Shown: positions 32,984 through 42,098, numbered from the stretch's first letter. The stretch is DNA of 64,000 nucleotides from an uncultured Pelagibacteraceae bacterium (GCA_902537555.1 CACBBR010000001.1:7501-71500); one strand, 5' to 3'. A program made the numbers and translations. Notes: generated by a model not told the origin, from the letters alone.

Positions 32984-33844
32984 ATGAAACCTGCTTTTAG
33001 AGTGATCGCTAGATTAGACATTAAAGATGAGAATCTTGTAAAAGGTATAAATTTTGAGGGTTTAAGAGTTTTGGGTAAACCAAACGAATTTGCACAGCAT
33101 TATTATGAAAATGGTATTGACGAGATATTCTATCAGGATGTAATTGCTAGCTTGCTAGGTAGAAATAATTTAAAAGAAATTATAGCTCATAGTAGTAAGA
33201 ATATATTTGTTCCAATAATAGTGGGTGGAGGAATTAGAAAACTTGATGATATTGAGTCGGTCTTAAAATCTGGAGCTGATAGAGTATCTATTAACTCAGG
33301 AGCACTTGAAAATAAAGATTTTGTGCAATCTTCAATCAAAAATTTTGGAAGTTCTAATATTATTGTATCAATAGAGACAATAAAAATTAATAACCATTAT
33401 TTAGTAGTAAAATATAATGGGAGAGAAAAAACAAATTATAAACTAGAAGAGTGGATACAATACTTAAGTGATAATGGGGTAAGTGAAATATGCGTAAGCA
33501 GCGTAAGTAATGATGGTACTGGTAAAGGAATAAATAATGAAATTTTGGACATTCTATCTAAATTTAAGGAGTTATCAGTTATTTACGGAGGAGGAGTAAA
33601 TTCAGATGATCCAAATAATTTAGATTTAAAAAGATACGAAAATTTGGCTGGATTAACTATATCTTCTTTATTTCATTATAATTTTTATCTAAAACAAACT
33701 CAGGACCCAAAAAATTTTAATAAAGGAAATATTGAGTTTATGCTAAAAAAAAATATCCCAAGAAATATTAAACCTTGTCAAATATTGGATTTTAAAGATA
33801 GGCTTACTAAAAATAATATAAATTGTTCAAGAATAGATGTTTAA
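32984..33844 (+). CDS. hisF: HisF-like imidazole-glycerol-phosphate synthase subunit (glycan-specific paralogue)
   Basis: A 286-residue (beta/alpha)8 barrel of the HisF family: IARLDIKDENLVKGINF at 8-24 with D12 (first catalytic Asp of HisF), VGGGIRKLDD around 80-89 and IYGGGV near 205-210. The position of the second catalytic Asp reads IVSIET (E131). In O-antigen and flagellin glycan clusters, HisF2 with HisH2 supplies ammonia to an N-acetyl-sugar amidotransferase rather than making histidine. The amidotransferase overlaps its end by 8 bp, and HisH is at 37566. Confidence 0.85.
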   Translation: MKPAFRVIARLDIKDENLVKGINFEGLRVLGKPNEFAQHYYENGIDEIFYQDVIASLLGRNNLKEIIAHSSKNIFVPIIVGGGIRKLDDIESVLKSGADRVSINSGALENKDFVQSSIKNFGSSNIIVSIETIKINNHYLVVKYNGREKTNYKLEEWIQYLSDNGVSEICVSSVSNDGTGKGINNEILDILSKFKELSVIYGGGVNSDDPNNLDLKRYENLAGLTISSLFHYNFYLKQTQDPKNFNKGNIEFMLKKNIPRNIKPCQILDFKDRLTKNNINCSRIDV

Positions 33845-35036
33845 AAGAGGTAATTTAGAGAAACAAATTGGTAATATTCCAAAAACTACAAAATGGTGTG
33901 CCAATTGTGCAATGTCCAATCAAAGACCACGTATTGTTTTTGATAAAAATAACGTTTGTTCAGCTTGCAAATATTTTGATTATAAAAAAACAGTTGATTG
34001 GAATAAACGAGAGAAAGAATTAGAAAATTTACTAGACTCTTATAGATCAAAAAATAATCAATGGGATGTTATTGTTCCAAGTAGTGGTGGAAAAGACTCG
34101 GCATATGTTGCACATGAATTAAAATTTAAATATAAAATGAATCCATTGTTGGTAACATGGAGTCCATTAGAATACACTGATATTGGTTTTAAAAACTTTA
34201 ATGCATTAAATGATAATGGTTTTACTTGCATAAAAGCTAGTCCAAATGGTAAACTTCAAAGAAAATTAGCTAGACTATGTTTTGAAGAGTTTGGTGATGC
34301 TTTTCATGTTTTTGTTCTTGGCCAAATATATTACCCAGTCCATATGGCTCTAAAATTCAATATCAAATTAATTTTTTATGGAGAAAATGGAGAAGTTGAG
34401 TATGCAGGAGACCCTGCATCAAAAGATAGACCGTTTACAGATTTAATAGAAAACGAAAATTGGTTGAAGGGATATCTCAAAGGAACATCACTAGAAGATC
34501 TGATAAAATATGGGTTGAAAAATAAAGATTACTTTGACGAAAGTGATAAAGATAATCCTGATTTAAAATTTTATAAACCACCAGAAAAGGAGGATATGAT
34601 CAATAAAAATATTTCAAAAATATTTTACTACAACTATTTTAAAAATTGGAACCCTCAAGAAAATTTTTATTATGCTTCAGAAAATACAGGTTTTATTCCA
34701 AACCCAGAAAGAACAGAAGGTACATATTCAAAATATGCAAGCTTAGATGATAAAATGGATGGAATGCATTATTATATGAGATATATAAAATTTGGTTTAG
34801 GCCGATGTGTTGAGGATGCGTCTCATGAAATAAGAGAGGGTCATATTTCTAGAGAAGAAGGGATAAGTTTAATAAATAAATACGAGGGGGAATTTCCAGA
34901 AAAATACTTTCAGGATTTTCTTAATTATTTAGATATATCAAAAGAACATTTTTGGGATGTAGTAGACTCATGGAGGGCTCCTCATTTATGGGAGAGAAAA
35001 GGAAATAAATGGGAATTAAAAAATCAAATAAAATAA
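33837..35036 (+). CDS. N-acetyl sugar amidotransferase (WbpG/PseA/PtmG family)
   Basis: A 399-residue PP-loop ATPase-type amidotransferase. An N-terminal four-cysteine zinc-like site (C21, C24, C41, C44) precedes the ATP-binding SGGKDS at 83-88; YGENGEVEYAG lies near 180. Members convert a sugar N-acetyl group to an acetamidino (amidine) group with ATP and ammonia, as WbpG does in Pseudomonas O-antigen and PseA/LegA-type enzymes do in flagellin nonulosonic acids. HisF directly upstream and HisH downstream supply the ammonia channel. The expected product is an acetamidino-modified legionaminic-type sugar. Confidence 0.85.
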   Translation: MFKRGNLEKQIGNIPKTTKWCANCAMSNQRPRIVFDKNNVCSACKYFDYKKTVDWNKREKELENLLDSYRSKNNQWDVIVPSSGGKDSAYVAHELKFKYKMNPLLVTWSPLEYTDIGFKNFNALNDNGFTCIKASPNGKLQRKLARLCFEEFGDAFHVFVLGQIYYPVHMALKFNIKLIFYGENGEVEYAGDPASKDRPFTDLIENENWLKGYLKGTSLEDLIKYGLKNKDYFDESDKDNPDLKFYKPPEKEDMINKNISKIFYYNYFKNWNPQENFYYASENTGFIPNPERTEGTYSKYASLDDKMDGMHYYMRYIKFGLGRCVEDASHEIREGHISREEGISLINKYEGEFPEKYFQDFLNYLDISKEHFWDVVDSWRAPHLWERKGNKWELKNQIK

Positions 35037-35398
35037 AATTTAAAAGAACTCTTTGTTTTGATCTAGATAATACTTTATGTAAGACTAAAGGATCAAAATA
35101 TGAAAAATCAGTACCTATTAAAAATAAAATTAAATATGTTAATTCTCTTTATAATAAAAATTATTATATTTTAATATTCACCGCAAGATATATGGGTAAA
35201 TTTAAAGGAAACAGGTCGAAAGTTTTAAATTATGGATATAATAAAACTTTAAAACAAATAACAAATTGGGGATTAAAATTTAACAAGTTAGAGATGGGGA
35301 AACCCTCTTATGATTATATTATTGATGATAAAAGTATTTTCTTTAAAAATAATTGGGTCAAAGAGATGAATAAAATATTAAATAAAAAAAATAGATGA
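35009..35398 (+). CDS. Small HAD-superfamily phosphatase-like protein
   Basis: A 129-residue HAD-fold protein: motif I FDLDNTLCKT at about 16-25 (both Asp present), motif II Thr/Ser in IFTARY, and C-terminal DYIIDDKSIF (motif IV). It has no cap domain and resembles the small capsule-associated HAD proteins beside nucleotidyltransferases. It probably dephosphorylates a small sugar phosphate, such as a nonulosonate 9-phosphate or hexosamine phosphate. The start overlaps the amidotransferase by 28 bp and its end overlaps legB by 4 bp. Confidence 0.75.
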   Translation: MGIKKSNKIKFKRTLCFDLDNTLCKTKGSKYEKSVPIKNKIKYVNSLYNKNYYILIFTARYMGKFKGNRSKVLNYGYNKTLKQITNWGLKFNKLEMGKPSYDYIIDDKSIFFKNNWVKEMNKILNKKNR

Positions 35399-36393
35399 GA
35401 AAAAAAATATTTTTAACTGGTTCTGAAGGTTTTATAGGATCCCATTTATTAGAATTATTAGTAAAAAATAATTTTAATGTAAAAGCACTCTGCCTTTATA
35501 ATTCCTTTAATAATTGGGGATGGCTAGACACAATTGATAAAAAAATATTAAAAGAAGTAGAAATTATATCTGGTGATATCAGAGACAAAGATATAATTTT
35601 AAAACATACAAAAAAAATTGATACTTTAATAAATCTTGCTGCTCTTATTGCTATTCCATATTCATATCAAGCAACAGAAAGTTTTATCCAAACAAATGTA
35701 GTTGGACTAAATAATATTTTATCTACAGCACTAAAAAATGAATTTAATGTTATACACACATCAACAAGCGAAGTTTATGGAAATCCTGACAGTTTCCCAT
35801 TAAAAGAAGAAAATCGTGTATTTGCTAAATCACCTTATGCAGCAACTAAAATAGCAGGTGATCAATTGTGCCTTTCATATAATAGAAGTTTTAAAGTTCC
35901 AGTTACTATACTCAGACCCTTCAACACATTTGGTCCAAGACAATCTTTAAGAGCAATAATACCAACAGTAATTTGTCAAGCAATTTTAAATGATGGCGTA
36001 GTAAAACTTGGAAATATTTATCCAAAGAGAAATTTTAATTATGTAAATGATATAGCAGATGGATTTTTAAAAGCTCTAAATCTCAAAAAACATAAAGGGG
36101 ATTTAATTAATTTAGGTGGTAGTTTTGAAATTTCGATAAAAGATTTAGTTAGTATGGTATCAAATATTTTACAAAAAAAAATTAGGATAGAAAAAGACCC
36201 TACAAGGCTGAGGCCTGCGAAGGGAGAAGTAGAAAGATTGATTGCGTCAAGAGTAAAATCTCAAAGTATTTTAAAATGGAACCCAAAATATGATAATAAG
36301 AAAAATTTTAACAATGCATTAGATCAAACCGTAAAATGGTATCAACAAAACCTTAAATTTTTCATAGATAAATCAAGAATTTATAATATTTAA
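35395..36393 (+). CDS. legB: NDP-N-acetylglucosamine 4,6-dehydratase LegB
   Basis: A 332-residue extended SDR that removes water from GDP- (or UDP-) GlcNAc to give the 4-keto-6-deoxy sugar, first committed step of legionaminic-acid synthesis. Seen are TGSEGFIGSH at 8-17, ALCLYNSFNNWGWLD at 31-45 (a hallmark of LegB proteins), TSTSEVYG at 122-129 and catalytic Y148/K152 (YAATK). RPAKGEVERL near 273 is also typical. The aminotransferase LegC follows after 3 bp. Confidence 0.88.
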   Translation: MRKKIFLTGSEGFIGSHLLELLVKNNFNVKALCLYNSFNNWGWLDTIDKKILKEVEIISGDIRDKDIILKHTKKIDTLINLAALIAIPYSYQATESFIQTNVVGLNNILSTALKNEFNVIHTSTSEVYGNPDSFPLKEENRVFAKSPYAATKIAGDQLCLSYNRSFKVPVTILRPFNTFGPRQSLRAIIPTVICQAILNDGVVKLGNIYPKRNFNYVNDIADGFLKALNLKKHKGDLINLGGSFEISIKDLVSMVSNILQKKIRIEKDPTRLRPAKGEVERLIASRVKSQSILKWNPKYDNKKNFNNALDQTVKWYQQNLKFFIDKSRIYNI

Positions 36394-36396
36394 AAT

Positions 36397-37569
36397 ATGA
36401 AAAGAAACGAGATAAATTTAATAAATAACTTTCTTAGCACAGTAAAAAAAGTTTCAAGAGCTGATATAAATTATATTCATGAACCCTTTCTTAACCATAA
36501 AGAGAAAAGCATACTTAACGATTGTATTACAAAAAATCAAGTATCTGCGGTAGGCAATTACAAAAATAAATTTGAGAAATTAATTAAAAAATTTACTAAA
36601 TCCAAATATGTTATATCTACATCTACAGGGACTTCTGCACTTCATCTTGCTTTAAGAGCAATTGGTGCAAACAAAGATCATGAGATATTAATTCCTTCTT
36701 TCAACTTCATAGCTGCTGCTAATGCTGTATTGTATTGTAATTCGACTCCACATTTTGTTGATATAAATAGTAAAAATCTTGGAATTGATCCAGATTATTT
36801 AAATTCATATTTAAATAAAATTTCAAAAGTTAAAAATAATAAATGTATCAATAAAAAAACAAACAAAATTATTTATGCAGTAATTCCAGTTTATGTCTTT
36901 GGAAATTCATACGATATAGAAAAACTAATAAAAGTTTGTAGAAAATTTAAATTAAAAATGATTGAAGACTCAGCTGAAGCTTTAGGAACCTTTTACAAAG
37001 GTCGTCATGCAGGGACCTATGGTCTTGCGGGATGTTTAAGTTTCAATGGAAATAAAATTATAACATCAGGTTCTGGAGGTGCAGTAATTACAAATAATAA
37101 AAAAATTTATGAATTTATTTCTAAATTAGTTTTCAATGGAAAGATTAAGCATAATTATGAACTAATATATGAAAATCAGTCTTTAAATTTTAGATTATCA
37201 GATTTAAATGCCGCATTAGGCTGTGCACAAATGGAAAAAATAAGTTTTTTTTTGAAATTGAAAAGACAATTAGCCAAAAAATATATGAAATTATTTGAAA
37301 AGAATAATTCATTTTATTTTTTAACAGAAAATGCAAATACAAAAAGTAATTATTGGTTAAATACTGTAATTCTTGATGATAAACATATAAATTTAAGAAA
37401 TAAAATTTTTCAAAAAGCAAAACTCAAGAAAGTTCCAATTAGACCGGTATGGAAACCACTTCACAGTTTAAATTATTTAAAAAAATATCCAAAATCTAAA
37501 CTCAAAATAACAAACAAAATGTACAAAAAAGTAATTAATCTTCCGAGTAGTGCAATATTAGGAAAATGA
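36397..37569 (+). CDS. legC: NDP-4-keto-6-deoxy-GlcNAc 4-aminotransferase LegC
   Basis: A 390-residue DegT-family aminotransferase that aminates C4 of the LegB product. Seen are IHEPFLNHKEK near 27-37, QVSAVGNY (compare WVSSVG in LegC), the NKKTNKI insert around 152-158, VYVFGNSYDI and EDSAEALG at 190-197, with Schiff-base K220 in SFNGNKI. The insert and the N-terminal extension separate LegC from ordinary DegT proteins. The stop overlaps hisH by 4 bp. A LegH-type acetyltransferase is not visible nearby. Confidence 0.88.
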   Translation: MKRNEINLINNFLSTVKKVSRADINYIHEPFLNHKEKSILNDCITKNQVSAVGNYKNKFEKLIKKFTKSKYVISTSTGTSALHLALRAIGANKDHEILIPSFNFIAAANAVLYCNSTPHFVDINSKNLGIDPDYLNSYLNKISKVKNNKCINKKTNKIIYAVIPVYVFGNSYDIEKLIKVCRKFKLKMIEDSAEALGTFYKGRHAGTYGLAGCLSFNGNKIITSGSGGAVITNNKKIYEFISKLVFNGKIKHNYELIYENQSLNFRLSDLNAALGCAQMEKISFFLKLKRQLAKKYMKLFEKNNSFYFLTENANTKSNYWLNTVILDDKHINLRNKIFQKAKLKKVPIRPVWKPLHSLNYLKKYPKSKLKITNKMYKKVINLPSSAILGK

Positions 37570-38210
37570 ATTATGTTTCAATATTAGATCTAGGTATAAG
37601 TAATATCTTTAGTATTGATGGATTGTTTAAAAATCTAGGATACAAAACCAAAATTATAAGTTCACCACAGGATGTTGCAAAATCAAAAATAATAGTTATT
37701 CCTGGCGTAGGATCCTTTCCCGCTGCAATGAATTATTTAAATAAAAAAAAACTAATAAATTCTCTTAAGAAATATGCTGAAAATAAAAATCCTATTATTG
37801 GTATATGTTTAGGAATGCAACTTTTGTTTGAAAAAAGTTCTGAATTTGGAAATAATGAAGGTCTAGGAATTCTAGAGGGTGAAGTGGAAGCTTTTAAAAA
37901 TAGCGTAATTAAAACTCATATTGGTTGGAATAAAGTTTTTTTTAATAAAGATAATATTTTTTACAAGTATTTAAAAAATGAAAAAAATGATCTTTATCCT
38001 GATCAATATTATTATTTTGTTCATTCATTCTATCCTATACCAAATGATCAAAAATTAGTTTTGACTGAAACTAACTATGGTAGTGAAAAATTTTGCTCGT
38101 CAATTCTAAATGAAAATATTCTTGCATTGCAGTTTCATCCGGAAAAAAGTTCAAAAAATGGCATTAATCTAATAAATAACTTTCTCAAATTTATAAAAAT
38201 CAATGATTAA
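37566..38210 (+). CDS. hisH: HisH-like glutaminase subunit of sugar amidotransferase complex
   Basis: A 214-residue class I glutamine amidotransferase of the HisH type: C81 in GICLGMQLLF, H191 and E193 in LQFHPEKSS, plus the HIGWN and YYFVHSFYP segments specific to HisH. It releases ammonia from glutamine for its HisF partner. Only HisF, HisH and the sugar amidotransferase are present, with no other histidine genes, so the pair serves glycan amidination. It overlaps legC by 4 bp and the next gene by 8 bp. Confidence 0.88.
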   Translation: MNYVSILDLGISNIFSIDGLFKNLGYKTKIISSPQDVAKSKIIVIPGVGSFPAAMNYLNKKKLINSLKKYAENKNPIIGICLGMQLLFEKSSEFGNNEGLGILEGEVEAFKNSVIKTHIGWNKVFFNKDNIFYKYLKNEKNDLYPDQYYYFVHSFYPIPNDQKLVLTETNYGSEKFCSSILNENILALQFHPEKSSKNGINLINNFLKFIKIND

Positions 38211-38883
38211 AAAAGCTGTAATATTTTGTGGAGGAAAGGCTACAAGATTTAATAATGGAAAGCCTGGACCATTGAAACCACTTATTAAAGTTAACAATGA
38301 AGAAATTTTAATCAAAATAATCAAAATTTATGCAAATAATGGAATTAATGAATTCATACTATTAGGTGGTTATAAATTTAATAAATTAAACAATTTTTTT
38401 AAAAAAAAAAAACTCAAAAATATTAAAATTAGTGTTGTAAATACTGGAGTTAATACTGAAACAGCTGGGAGACTTTTAAAAGCTAAACAAATTATCGGTG
38501 AAGATGATTTTTTTTTAACTTATGGAGATTCAATAACAGATTTTAATCCAACCAAAGCTTATAAAAAGTTTAAAAATAGTAAGTGTAATTCTTTGATATC
38601 AATTTATAAATATATTTCTCCATATGGTGTAGTTAATCATAAAAAAAATAAATTAACATCATACTCAGAAAAAAAATTTCAATTCTACATAAATGCTGGT
38701 TTTTATATTTTTAATAAACAAATATTTAACTTTATAAAAACAAGTAAAGACTCGTTAGAAAAAAAAATAATTCCTTTATATTTAAAAAAAAAGAACAAAA
38801 TCATTATTTATGAATGTCGTTTCTGGCATCCTATGGATAATGAATTAGATAGGGTTAAGCTTTCAAAAATTCTTAAAAAGTGA
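38203..38883 (+). CDS. rfbF: Glucose-1-phosphate cytidylyltransferase-like nucleotidyltransferase
   Basis: A 226-residue NTP transferase. The start IFCGGKATRF, PLKPLIKV, IKIYANNGINEFILLGGY and especially VVNTGVNTETAGRL match RfbF (DTG-x-NTMTGGRL), which makes CDP-glucose for CDP-deoxysugars. FFLTYGDSITD contains the metal-binding Asp. The nucleotide and sugar are inferred from similarity only. It overlaps hisH by 8 bp and the next oxidoreductase by 4 bp (GTGA), and may start a second sugar pathway within the same transcript. Confidence 0.75.
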   Translation: MIKKAVIFCGGKATRFNNGKPGPLKPLIKVNNEEILIKIIKIYANNGINEFILLGGYKFNKLNNFFKKKKLKNIKISVVNTGVNTETAGRLLKAKQIIGEDDFFLTYGDSITDFNPTKAYKKFKNSKCNSLISIYKYISPYGVVNHKKNKLTSYSEKKFQFYINAGFYIFNKQIFNFIKTSKDSLEKKIIPLYLKKKNKIIIYECRFWHPMDNELDRVKLSKILKK

Positions 38884-39830
38884 AAAAAAAAATTCTTTTA
38901 GTGGGTTGTGGTAATATTGGATTTCGTCATTTAGAAGGTCTTTTAAAAACTAATATTGCTTTAGATATAATAATTATAGAGCAATCTATCAAGAAAATAA
39001 TAGATCAAAAAAAAAAAATAAAAAAAATAAAATATATAAATAAAAAAATTTACTTTTATAATAATTATTCAATTAAAAAATTAAAATTTGATCTAGTTAT
39101 TTGTGCTACAAATTCTTATAAGAGGTATGATTTATTAAAAAAACTAGTATCAAAATATAATTTTTCAAAAATAATTATTGAAAAATTAGCGTTTCAAAAT
39201 ATTCGCATGTTTGAAAAAGCCATACAGCTTTTTAAAAAGAAAAAAATTAAATGCTGGATAAATTGCCCAAGGAGAGAGCAAAAAATTTACAAATTAATTA
39301 AGAAAGAGAACAAAAATAATAAAAAGTTATCTATCGAAGTTGTTGGTAAAAGATGGAATTTAGCATCTAACTCAATTCATTTTTTCGATTTATTTTACTT
39401 TTTAAATGAAAAAGAAACTCACTTTAACGAAAATGAAGAAAAGTTAAGAATAATTAAATCAAAACATCAAAATTTTTTAGAATTAACCGGTAAATTTAAT
39501 ATCAGATATGGAAATTTTGCTATATCTTTAAATGATCAAAAAAAGAGTAGTGATATTATCGTTAAAATTAAAACATCAAAAATGAAATATTCTATTAATG
39601 AAACAAAGCAAGTAATTAAATTTTACTCAAAAAACAAAGTTTTCGAAAAAAAAATAAAGATTTTAAAGCAAAGCCAATTATCGAAAATTCTTATAGAAAA
39701 AATAATTAATGAGGAAAAAATTATTTTACCTACTATTTATGAAGCTTATTTATCACATAAATTATTATATTCATCTTTTAAAAAATATTTTTACAACAAA
39801 GGTAAAGTATTCAATTGCCCTATTACTTAA
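38880..39830 (+). CDS. Gfo/Idh/MocA-like oxidoreductase, divergent
   Basis: A 316-residue protein with an N-terminal Rossmann segment LLVGCGNIGFRHLEG and ICATNSYKR near 75, but the family EKP motif reads IIEKLAF, losing the Pro, and the catalytic region CWINCPRREQ is unusual. It probably binds NAD(P); whether it still oxidises sugars is uncertain. The start is GTG at 38880 overlapping the previous stop (GTGA). An exact 12-bp repeat brackets its stop codon (see the repeat entry at 39803). Confidence 0.6.
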   Translation: MKKKILLVGCGNIGFRHLEGLLKTNIALDIIIIEQSIKKIIDQKKKIKKIKYINKKIYFYNNYSIKKLKFDLVICATNSYKRYDLLKKLVSKYNFSKIIIEKLAFQNIRMFEKAIQLFKKKKIKCWINCPRREQKIYKLIKKENKNNKKLSIEVVGKRWNLASNSIHFFDLFYFLNEKETHFNENEEKLRIIKSKHQNFLELTGKFNIRYGNFAISLNDQKKSSDIIVKIKTSKMKYSINETKQVIKFYSKNKVFEKKIKILKQSQLSKILIEKIINEEKIILPTIYEAYLSHKLLYSSFKKYFYNKGKVFNCPIT

Positions 39831-39844
39831 AATAAAGTATTCAA
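39803..39844 (+). repeat. Direct repeat TAAAGTATTCAA, two copies 30 bp apart
   Basis: The 12-mer TAAAGTATTCAA occurs exactly at 39803-39814, at the 3' end of the oxidoreductase gene, and again at 39833-39844, just before the GTG start of the next SDR. It may be a small duplication at a gene junction or a scar of gene exchange. No inverted symmetry is seen, so a dimeric regulator site is not indicated. Confidence 0.5.
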
Positions 39845-39850
39845 AATTTT

Positions 39851-40891
39851 GTGAAAATTTTAGTTACAGGAAATCTAGGTTATATAGGAACAGTCCTTTC
39901 AGAGGAATTATCAAAAAAAAATTATTATTTTGAGGGATTGGACTGTGGTTTTTATAAAGATGATTTGTTAGAAAAACCCGTAGAGCCATCTAAACAATAT
40001 ATTAGCGATATAAGAGATATAAACGAGGATATTTTAACTAATATTGATGTGATTGTCCATTTAGCTGGACTTTCGAATGATCCACTTGGGGAATTTGAGT
40101 CAAATCTAACGGAGGATATTAATTATTTATCAACAGTTAATTTAGCGCAAAAAGCAAAAAAAAATAAAGTTAAAAGATTTATTTATTCCTCCTCTCAAAG
40201 TATGTATGGGATATCTCAATCAACAAACGAGTTAGATGAATATGATAGTTTAAAAAACCCTTTAACAGCTTACGGGATTACAAAATGGAAATCAGAGCAA
40301 GAAATTTTGAAACTCAATGATGAAAAATTTAATGTGACAGCTCTCAGATTTTCGACCGTTTTTGGAGGAAGTCCTAGATTAAGATGTGATATTGTATTCA
40401 ATAATCTTCTCGCAAATGCATACACAAAAAATAAAATTGTAATTAAAAGTGATGGAACTCCTTGGAGACCCATTCTACATGTTAGGGATGCTTGCAATTC
40501 AATTATAGCATGCATCGAGGCTCCAGAAAAATTAATAAATAATAAAGTCTACAATGTTGGAATTAAAAATGGGAACTATACAGTTAATCAGCTTGCTGAT
40601 GCTGTAAAGAAAATAATTCCTAATAGCGAAATTATTTATACTAATGAACACGGAAATGATAGCAGAACTTATAGAGTAAGCTTTAAAAGAATTTTATCTG
40701 AATTAAAAGATTATTATAAACCAAAATATAATCTGGATTTAGGTGGGCAAGAATTGTTCAATTACTTTAATAAGGTAAAATTTCAATTAGATGATTTAGA
40801 AAAAGAAAAAACAATAAGGTTAAAAAAATTAAAAAAGTTAAGGAAATCGAATATTATAGATAATCAATTTTATTTTAATGAAAATATATAA
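39851..40891 (+). CDS. NAD-dependent epimerase/dehydratase (extended SDR, SNDP group)
   Basis: A 346-residue extended SDR: TGNLGYIGT at 6-14, HLAGLSNDP at 70-78, SSSQSMYG at 113-120 and catalytic Y141/K145 (YGITK). The C-terminal third adds a charged extension (KEKTIRLKKLKKLRKS) near the end. It is a paralogue of the SDRs at 13102 and 45627. The GTG start at 39851 puts the cofactor loop at the usual place. Overlap of 14 bp with the C-methyltransferase and nearness to RfbF- and RmlC-like genes suggest a CDP- or dTDP-deoxysugar substrate. Confidence 0.8.
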   Translation: MKILVTGNLGYIGTVLSEELSKKNYYFEGLDCGFYKDDLLEKPVEPSKQYISDIRDINEDILTNIDVIVHLAGLSNDPLGEFESNLTEDINYLSTVNLAQKAKKNKVKRFIYSSSQSMYGISQSTNELDEYDSLKNPLTAYGITKWKSEQEILKLNDEKFNVTALRFSTVFGGSPRLRCDIVFNNLLANAYTKNKIVIKSDGTPWRPILHVRDACNSIIACIEAPEKLINNKVYNVGIKNGNYTVNQLADAVKKIIPNSEIIYTNEHGNDSRTYRVSFKRILSELKDYYKPKYNLDLGGQELFNYFNKVKFQLDDLEKEKTIRLKKLKKLRKSNIIDNQFYFNENI

Positions 40892-42098
40892 AAATATAAA
40901 AAAATGTAGAATATGTGGTAGTTCAAATCTAAAACTTATAATAAATTTAAATAGTCAGCCAACCGCAAATCAACTTACGAGTAATTTTAATCAAAAAGAG
41001 ATTAGCGTTCCTTTAAAACTATTGTTTTGCAATACATGCAAAACTACTCAATTATCGTCGACTGTAGACTCTAAATATTTATTTTCAAAATATGTCTGGG
41101 TCACAGGCACATCTGATGTCGCAAAAAAATATTGTGAGAAATTTGTATTGATAACTAGGAAAAAATTCAGAGATGTAAAATCTGTTTTAGAAATTGCGAG
41201 TAATGATGGTACATTACTAAGAGAATATAGAAAAAGGGGCTATAGAGTCTTGGGCGTTGACCCAGCAAAAAACATCGCTAGGAAAGCCAATAGAGAAAAC
41301 ATCTCAACAATAGCTGGCTTTTTTGATTTCAAATTATCAAAATATATAAGTAAAAAATTTGATAAACCAGATCTTATAATTGCAAGAAATGTTATTCCTC
41401 ATGTTGAACATATTCATAGTATAATTAGAGGTTTTAAAAATTTATCAAAAAAAAATGGAATAATTGCAATAGAATTTCATTATTTATATGAAATTATAAA
41501 AGGATTGCAATATGACTCTATTTATCATGAACACTTGTATTATTTTTCATTAAAAAGTATTTCTAAGCTTTTCAAAAAATATAGCCTGTACCCTTTTGAT
41601 TATGACAAAAGCCCAATAAGTGGTGGATCAATTGTTTTGTATTTTAGCTCAAATAAAAGAAACAAATCTAAAAAATTAAAAAATCTTGAAATTTTTGAAA
41701 AAAACAAAAAACTAAACACATTAAGTACATTAAAAACTTTTGGAGATAAAAGTAGAAAACATAGAGATAGTTTAGTTAAGATTATGAACTCAGTAAAAGG
41801 TAATGTTTATGGCTATGGTGCTTCTGCGAGAAGTTCCACACTTCTTAATTTTGCAAAATTTAATCATAATAAATTAAAGTTTATTATGGACAAAAATAAA
41901 CTAAAAAATGGTTTTTTTACACCAGGAACAAAAATAAAAATTGTTAAATTTAATAAAAATAAAATACCTAAGAGTTCGAATATAATTATTCTTGCCTGGA
42001 ATTTTAGAAAAGAAATTATTAATCAATTTGACAAAACATCAAAACATAAATTCATTATACCTTTACCAGGAAAACCAAAAATTTATGAAATTCAGTAA
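40878..42098 (+). CDS. Sugar C-methyltransferase (TylCIII/NovU-like)
   Basis: A 406-residue three-part methyltransferase: N-terminal zinc-binding module with C10, C13, C51 and C54, a central SAM-binding domain with VLEIASNDG at 103-111 and VLGVDPA at 124-130, the conserved EFHYLYEI and YHEHLYYFS catalytic segment, and a C-terminal domain with YGYGASARSSTLLN. This is the plan of C-3 methyltransferases of 4-keto-deoxysugars (TylC3 and relatives). It should make a branched C-methyl sugar. It overlaps the SDR and the RmlC-like gene by 14 bp each. Confidence 0.88.
   Translation: MKIYKNIKKCRICGSSNLKLIINLNSQPTANQLTSNFNQKEISVPLKLLFCNTCKTTQLSSTVDSKYLFSKYVWVTGTSDVAKKYCEKFVLITRKKFRDVKSVLEIASNDGTLLREYRKRGYRVLGVDPAKNIARKANRENISTIAGFFDFKLSKYISKKFDKPDLIIARNVIPHVEHIHSIIRGFKNLSKKNGIIAIEFHYLYEIIKGLQYDSIYHEHLYYFSLKSISKLFKKYSLYPFDYDKSPISGGSIVLYFSSNKRNKSKKLKNLEIFEKNKKLNTLSTLKTFGDKSRKHRDSLVKIMNSVKGNVYGYGASARSSTLLNFAKFNHNKLKFIMDKNKLKNGFFTPGTKIKIVKFNKNKIPKSSNIIILAWNFRKEIINQFDKTSKHKFIIPLPGKPKIYEIQ

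Noticed and set aside
32984-38210. Histidine biosynthesis (HisF and HisH)
   Set aside because: The two genes are separated by glycan genes, no other his genes occur, and an N-acetyl-sugar amidotransferase lies next to hisF.
41992-42084. N-terminal extension of the RmlC-like protein
   Set aside because: The extra 31 residues are read from inside the C-methyltransferase gene in another frame and do not resemble RmlC; ATG 42085 gives the normal N-terminus.
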